From positions 52,225,985 through 52,289,984 of the forward strand of contig OY754335.1 in assembly GCA_963573305.1 (NCBI GenBank): 64,000 nt of DNA, in the 5' to 3' direction. Origin of the DNA: Pyrrhosoma nymphula (Eukaryota > Arthropoda > Insecta > Odonata > Coenagrionidae). The notes under the pieces are model-generated. The model did no database searches. It was not told the origin of the DNA and saw only the letters and a program-made list of their open reading frames with translations. Both the position numbers and the translations under genes were made by a program. Shown here piece after piece: positions 57,840 through 64,000 of the stretch. How positions within the stretch are numbered: position 1 is the stretch's first letter; every line of letters begins with the position of its first letter.

Positions 57840-60800
57840 TAATTATTACGCAAAGGTGCTTTAAAAACTTAATAGTAAAAACAACAGGTACAACAATTTT
57901 TAGTGTATAAACACTTTAAAAGATGATTTAGCATAATGACATGGTACACATGGAGTCTGGCGTCAAACATCCTAAAAAGGGAGGACAACCAAATCTCCCA
58001 GGTCGCTCAAAGGAATAGAAAGCGACTACCACAAATCACCACATCCGACCCCCCGACCATCACATAAACCACACATTCGGCCCCCATCTGGAGCAGCATA
58101 TTGACGTCAGAGGAAGAAAGGGACCGGTAACCAATCGCCGATCTATTTATCACGGCATCACTTAACGAACCCTCTGCACGAAAGATTTTCCTGACAGCGG
58201 TCCAACAAAATGATTGCCCGATCGTTTCCTTCCTCCTGCCACCCTTTTCCTACCCTTCCTCATCCTTTGCCCGTAGACATCCTGGAACGTTTCCAAAATG
58301 TCTGGGGCCACATTCACCGTGACGACCCCCGACATCGTCTCCCGGGGAGATATCTACATCGTTTTATGAAGGCCAACCCCTCACCTAGTCGCCGGAAAAC
58401 ATACTCGTGACGAGGGAATACCCCATGTGCTTCCTGCGATCTAGTCTCCCCTAAGGTATCGGGTGACAGTTATAGCAAGACACTTAGGCAAACAGATTTG
58501 ACCAAGCATTCCCCAAGGGTTAGAAAACTTCCCCGTGTAAATTTAAAAATACAATGACTAACAGAGTGGTAATATTTATGGGCTTTGTTCAAAGTTCACT
58601 CCATTCGGACTGGCAAGCAGGGAATATTGAATATCATAGCATCATCACGCGTGCCATCGATTCTGTGGAAATCCGCACGATGGTATTTCACCACGGTCAT
58701 TCCTAGTATTTTTCTAGTAGTTTCACTTATTACTGTCATTATCAGGACTCGGTTGTATGTAATATGTTTCGTTATAATATGAAACCACTATTAATTTGAT
58801 CCCGTTTGATCCTTACAACGATAACAATTTTAGTGGTACAAAATATTAATGTGGCTCAAGTACAATACTTAACATAACGCTTAGTAAAGAAAAGAACTTA
58901 GAACAATCTACATATGTGTACTTAGTAAAATGTCTATAGAAAAAGTTATGAATTAATGCCACATAATATAATAAAGTGGGAGAAATAAAGCCAATTCATA
59001 TTAATAAAATGGGATATAGATTCTTAACCAGTTCCTTTCCCTGTACGTACTTAAGAGGAGCAAGCATGAGTGATTTCACAGAGTTCATATGTTTATACAG
59101 ATAATCTTCAAAAAGAATTTCTATGAAAGTGGTGTCTGACTGAATGCTTTCTTCGTCTAAGGTTCAATACAAAGCATCTCACATGTAAGGAATTCCCATA
59201 AATTTTAGTTTTGTGCTAGGTTATACGTATTGATTTTCCCCCTAATTCTGGCGCTGCTCTCACTGTTTAACGGCTTGGCCAATAGAAAAAAACTGCGAGA
59301 AAATACACCACGTAAATATCACTAACTTGACCGATATCCTAGCTTGGAATACCCAGTTGCCCTACCAATTTGGTCTTAATTCTAGACATATTTTTCGGGA
59401 GTTATTATGCGAGAAATATATTCCCTGAGTTGATTTTGACCTTTTTCAAGACAAATTTCTAAAAATTAGGGCATCAAATTTTAGCCATACATAAGACTGC
59501 TAAAAATGCAGATCTCGAGTTTTCTCGGAAACATTATTGTGCCTGGAAAATATTTTTGGTCTCTCCTTCCTTAAGTACTGATAACTGGAAATCGTTATCA
59601 CAGCATAAATATATGCCGAATTAAAAGTCGATGCATCTGATTTGTATATTCCAGTTATGATAACCTTATTACAATAATAAAATTCCACATTAAGACCAAA
59701 TAAAATATTTTCGACGATGGTCAATGAAATGGCCAAATGGAAATAAATTCCGGCACCAATGATAACCTACAGGATACAGACAGGACAAACCTACAGCACC
59801 AGTATGTAGTCAGGGGTCAATAATTTCGAGGTTCCAAAATGGGATATGGAACCTATATGTGAGTCTTTCTCTGTAAATCCACCAAGCCCTACATATCACT
59901 TAGGAATTCACTCGGAAGAAGTTCATTTCGGATCCTTCGCCATTTAAAATGTAATTGACTAGCTGCAAGCCTTCACTTAAGGACATCACGCAAATTAGTT
60001 TTGTGGAATTTTGCACTTTGGATATCATGCGCATCAATTGACGACCTCAGGAGGCAGGCGTCAGCTTTTTTCTAACCATACATAGACATATAACACTATA
60101 ACTATAATACGTAACGCTGCTGTTGAAATTTAAGCCTATTTTAGATATTAAGAGTTTTCTATCCAAACGTTGGCAGCAGCCAATTACCTAACCCAGTATG
60201 AACCCCGAGACCACCTAAAATTTGTCATTTTCCGGGAAAAAAACAGATAATCCACATCTGGAGTTTTCTTGATGCATTAATGTGACTTCTTTGCATGCCA
60301 CAATCAAGCATATTATTTAAATTAATGTTTATTTTAAATATAATCTTAGTATACTGGAAGATATGTTGTATCAAATGCATTTCACAACTCACGAGAATCA
60401 GAACAATAAAAATGGCTACAATTTGCTCATCGTGTGCATGGCTTTTAAAGTCGTAACGTAGCGCAAGTGAATGTTTTTGCTCCACTAATCCCTTGCCATT
60501 GCGTGCTTATCTAGTTGTGGCAGCTTAAATTTTGCTGCAGTTACCGCTGTAAATTTGATAGATTTCAAGATGAACTAACATGCATAGTACATGCACAGTA
60601 ACTTCGATGCACTTCTTTTAAAAATACGACAAACTACTCAATGAAAAAGTTACTCCGTGGTTCATCATCGCAGAGGATTCTATCTATACTAGCGATCAAT
60701 AATATGCATAGAAGTAGATAATGGTATGTAAATCCGATTGTGCATATCAATAGATATTTCACAAAAGAATGAAATGGTTAGGTATAAATTACGTGATAGA

Positions 60801-60960
60801 ATTTAAGAGAAGGGAGAAAATATAAGACCCAAGAGATGGTAAAACTTGGAAAAATAGTTTGTCCGACATTTTCCTTGGCGCGGAAATCCCAGCCCTTGAT
60901 TAAATAACATCGGAACGAGATTACCCTGAGTCATATGGAAAAGGTAGAGGGACAGAGAGG
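57840..60960. other. AT-rich intergenic DNA, nothing recognised
   Basis: A C-rich patch at 58020-58400 has a 66-codon frame without motif. No other feature supported. Confidence 0.4.
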
Positions 60961-61480
60961 CTAGTTGGCACACGCCCGGGATGAACTGGATTATCATCCA
61001 GGGGTCGTCGGTACACAAGGGTCTTTTGGGTGTCCCCTTCAACCTTTTGCTCGGATTCTCTCGGCACCTAACCCTCCCAAGACCATTTCACGGGAACTTG
61101 CCTCCTCCTGACCCCCTCCCCCTGGGGGACAGCCCACCCCGCCTTGGCGGTTCCCGAGATTACACTTTTGTCGGAAAAAATTTGGGATTACGTCCGGAGA
61201 ATGGCTATAACGCTCAAGTGGCAGCAGCAACTTGACCTCGAGAATTCCGAGAACCCAAACGTAACTCCTTCCGTTCTCAGCGACAGGAGTTCCTAGGTCA
61301 CGACCTGGGCCAGCTGAACGGGTTCCAGGAAGATCAGACCGTAGATAAACACTCTAGGAATCCAACTTCTATACAAGTACGGAAATTAGCGCTCTTTTTT
61401 GTGAGAATTCCCTTTCCTCATCAATTCCCTTTATATCGAATAAACGATCGATGAAGCCAAACAAATACGTCCGCAGGTGT
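60960..61480. other. GC-richer segment, unrecognised
   Basis: A composition shift with C-rich blocks, a CTCCCCCTGGGGGA palindrome at about 61115-61130 and an open plus-strand frame 60981-61235. An AATAAA at about 61439 follows. It could be a retrotransposon LTR or an exon remnant, but I see no terminal repeats or domain. Confidence 0.3.
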
Positions 61481-63585
61481 TCTCGTTTGTTCCTGTTATT
61501 GCAATGATATTTACCTCATTTAAGTCATGAAATTTACCCCTGTGAGCTGCCTACAACACGCGCTCAAGCTCATGATAAAACGTTAATCGTAGGAATGACG
61601 TAATGAACATTGGTTATGTTCTGTCTTGGATTCATAAATTAGCTAGTACAAAACTTACGCTAAACAAGAAGAGGGCCCAGGCTTCTAACCACAAAAAACC
61701 TTGCTGAGATACAACACTTATTATACAATAAAACTCTAATCTTCTCAACACATGGGCGATATATTTTAATGAAGTAATTCGTCAGCGCGAGAACCTTAAA
61801 CCTTACCTTTTCTTGGAACGAATATGTCATTAAAGCTATCACTACATATTTATATTTTGAAACCGCAGAGCACATTTTTTCAATTGGTTAAAAAAGAGGA
61901 ATTTTTTCAAATAAAATTCACGACTTAACGAAAAAGCTCCAGCCAATCAAAAGAAAAATTTTGGAATTTATAGGAATTTTCACTAGAAGTATAACAACGA
62001 TGCTAAGTGCCGGGCAAGATATGTGTATTTCCCATAGGTAAGAAGTACAAACATTTCGAATGAGTGTTAGTGAATTGTATTAAAAGAAGCCACAAATAGG
62101 ACAAAAATTATGCCAAACGGCAAAGTGATCCTAGTGAAAAAAAGTATTTTTTAAAGCTGTGTATTGCACGGGTCTCCGACGGAATTTCACAAATGTGAAT
62201 TTTCTTCCGCACAACTTCGTAATGCTAGGCTCTTAAATTCAATTACTTTAAATAATTTGACTTTTAAACTATCTCACTCCTCCCTCGATCTCCATTGGGC
62301 CAATTCATAAACCCTGATCTCTCGTCGTATCTTCTTTACTCTCTGAAAATCCTACGTCAGAAAACTACACGTTCGTTCTCAATGGCCAAAGATGACATCA
62401 TCTGTCCGTCGTCCACCTTAATAGCAAAAACTACTCGAGTGATTATTTTAGAGCACTCTTTCTCCCAGGAATAGATATGCTTTACTGCGAATGGCGATCT
62501 GACACGTTCGCTGTCCTTTAACCCTACGCATATACCGTACGTTAAGTCCTCTGCAATTTCCAAATGGCACATGACACTTAAAAATGGGGGGTCCTCAACA
62601 TCCCGCTTCGCTATTACCGATTGCCCTACCATGTAACGCCATAAATTTGCTCCCGACCAAAAAAGGTTTTTTTTTACGAGGAAACGGAGGCTCGTGGAAC
62701 TAATAAGACGATGCCTTCGCACAATCGAAGGGACTAATGGAGGACATCAAAGAGGGATATAAAAAAAGCATATCGATTTGGCTCTCTGAATAAAAGCCGG
62801 ATGATAGAAATGGCCGGACATGGAAAATCTTTCAGGGAGAGACGCCGGAGGGGAATGTACGATCGAGGGCCTGAATATGGGGGAGTGCTCCATAGAACGG
62901 ACAATGGCACTCACTGTCGTAAATCACCTCATGGCCTACTTTAATAATCGTTCATTCCAAACACGTCGAGCATATTTACGGACTATTTTAATCCAAATCA
63001 TTGAACATCATCACAAGCATAATTTGTCATTGAAGGATCAACGCCATCCCATTGCTCAAATTATGCTAAATCTTAAAAAAAATACATCGGAAATTCGTTT
63101 AGTGCGCTGTTATTTAACAATATAATTTTTACTTTATACAAAAGAAATGAATTTAAAGGAATTATATAATTTTATTAAGTTACTTTTATTTTGGTCCCAC
63201 AGCACACATCCGATGATCCACTGGATTTTAAAGAGAGAAACTTGTAGAGGGATCCATAAGAATGTGTGGTACATAGAGTTTAGGGGTAAGTTTTTATCTA
63301 CTTTAGGAATTCCAGTTTTAAGCCGTGATAATGGAGTGCTCAGTGAAGGAAAATTTTCCGTTCGAAATTATCACAAATAAATCTTTTTTTCAGGCATTTC
63401 AAAGGATTGTTATTGCACTCAGTCATTTAATTATGTAAAAATTGAAACCTATGCGTTCAGAAATTACATGTTTTTACTGTTTTTAGAAAAAATTGAACTG
63501 TACTAGGAATATTTGTGATATCACATTCTATTGCAGAGTCGCATCTGCATGGGTATTCCAGAAACTATGATTTTGCAAGCACTAC
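61481..63585. other. Intergenic DNA, nothing recognised
   Basis: The 121-codon minus-strand frame at 62357-62722 and the 101-codon plus frame at 62820-63125 have no motif I recognise and no splice context. Confidence 0.4.
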
Positions 63586-64000
63586 TACAGTAGAACCCCG
63601 CTAATCTGTCACCAACGGGACCGAGAGCATGGTCGGAACACAAAAAAGGTCGGATTATCAGAGGAACACATTTATTAACATAAAAACGTGATAAAACTAG
63701 TTTAAGCAGAAATTATTGCTATATATACGGTTTTACAGATTTAATATTACTGTACACTATAAATAAAAGTGTACTGCGATAAAAATACTCACAATAAATT
63801 AAGAGAAGCATAAATTGTAGAGTTATGAATCACAATAAACACTATGATCGTTTCACTATGATACACTATGAACGTCACGAAACACCAAACTGTAGATTTA
63901 ATGTTCTTGCGCTGTTCGAAAAAAGTCTGCAATGTTCTTTTGCTTGGCAGACGACAATCTCAATTTTGCTGCGATGTTCCTCCATTTTCGTATCCACAAA
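63586..64000 (-). mobile_element. pogo/Tigger DNA transposon, partial (continues past window)
   Basis: The terminus CAGTAGAACCCCGCTAATCT begins at 63588 directly after a TA (63586-63587), the duplicated target of pogo/Tigger elements, whose ends read CAGTAGAACC. A second stretch GGTCGGATTATCAGAGG is a subterminal element typical of Tigger ends. About 240 bp of non-coding DNA lies between this end and the transposase stop codon. The other end lies outside the window. Confidence 0.75.
63898..63999 (-). CDS. pogo/Tigger transposase C-terminus (partial)
   Basis: Minus strand, open from the window edge to TAA at 63898-63900, about 33 residues. The end reads QKNIADFFRTAQEH. QKNIADFF fits the PCNA-interacting PIP-box consensus QxxIxxFF, and pogo transposase is known to bind PCNA through a C-terminal PIP box. 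The position just inside the transposon end, with the stop about 310 bases from the TIR tip, fits a transposase tail. The catalytic domain lies beyond the window, so activity cannot be judged. Confidence 0.6.
   Translation of the reverse strand: MWIRKWRNIAAKLRLSSAKQKNIADFFRTAQEH

Noticed and set aside
62357..62722. 121-codon minus-strand ORF
   Set aside because: No motif recognised and length is compatible with chance. Left as unrecognised intergenic DNA.
1..64000. CRISPR arrays, operons, bacterial promoters, rRNA genes
   Set aside because: No regularly spaced repeats, no Shine-Dalgarno-led gene strings and no rRNA-like sequence. Introns and SINEs indicate a eukaryote.

Overview
The window looks like a repeat-rich, gene-poor stretch of an arthropod (probably insect) nuclear genome. 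The evidence is AT-rich DNA, GT-AG spliceosomal introns, tRNA-derived SINEs, 3' ends of non-LTR retrotransposons, and three classes of element common in arthropods: a CsRn1-type Ty3/gypsy element, a Transib/RAG1-like DNA transposon and a pogo/Tigger element. I found no host gene I could defend. Nearly all recognisable coding sequence belongs to mobile elements, most of it broken. The species cannot be named from this sequence. Layout by region. (1) 95-624 is a foldback MITE flanked by TTAA. (2) 2.2-5.4 kb holds scattered SINEs, a GC-rich island and an old diverged tandem duplication. (3) 7.9-8.7 kb holds two head-to-tail non-LTR 3' ends. (4) 9,828-12,626 is a Ty3/gypsy element on the minus strand: 246-bp LTR, tRNA-Trp-type primer site, Gag with a CX2HX9CX3C zinc knuckle, protease and RT. 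An internal deletion fuses RT directly to the 3' LTR, so RNase H and integrase are gone. (5) 15.9-16.1, 18.1-18.3 and 54.06-54.30 kb carry three copies of a palindromic hairpin family. Two copies are followed by a 15-codon ORF beginning MDFHKV that differs mainly at synonymous positions. (6) 19.5-19.75 kb has a TATA-box, tandem-repeat, LTR-like stretch. (7) 21.2, 29.2, 30.0, 49.1 and 56.9 kb hold further 3' fragments of non-LTR retrotransposons. (8) 39,446-43,953 is the standout: a 4,508-bp DNA transposon with two 914-bp terminal inverted repeats that differ at only four positions I could find. Its ends begin CACAGTG, identical to the V(D)J recombination heptamer, and it is flanked by a 5-bp CGTAG duplication. 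It carries a five-exon transposase gene with RAG1/Transib-type motifs. The transposase is frameshifted and lacks the C-terminal part holding the final catalytic glutamate. (9) 63,588 to the window end is the terminus and transposase C-terminus of a pogo/Tigger element on the minus strand, ending in a PCNA-binding-like PIP box. How the parts relate: these are separate insertions of different ages rather than a pathway. The gypsy LTRs (3 differences in 173 bp) and the Transib-like arms (about 99.6% identical) look young. The non-LTR fragments and most SINEs are old and decayed. Both young elements have lost part of their own machinery, so if mobile they would need enzymes supplied from elsewhere in the genome.
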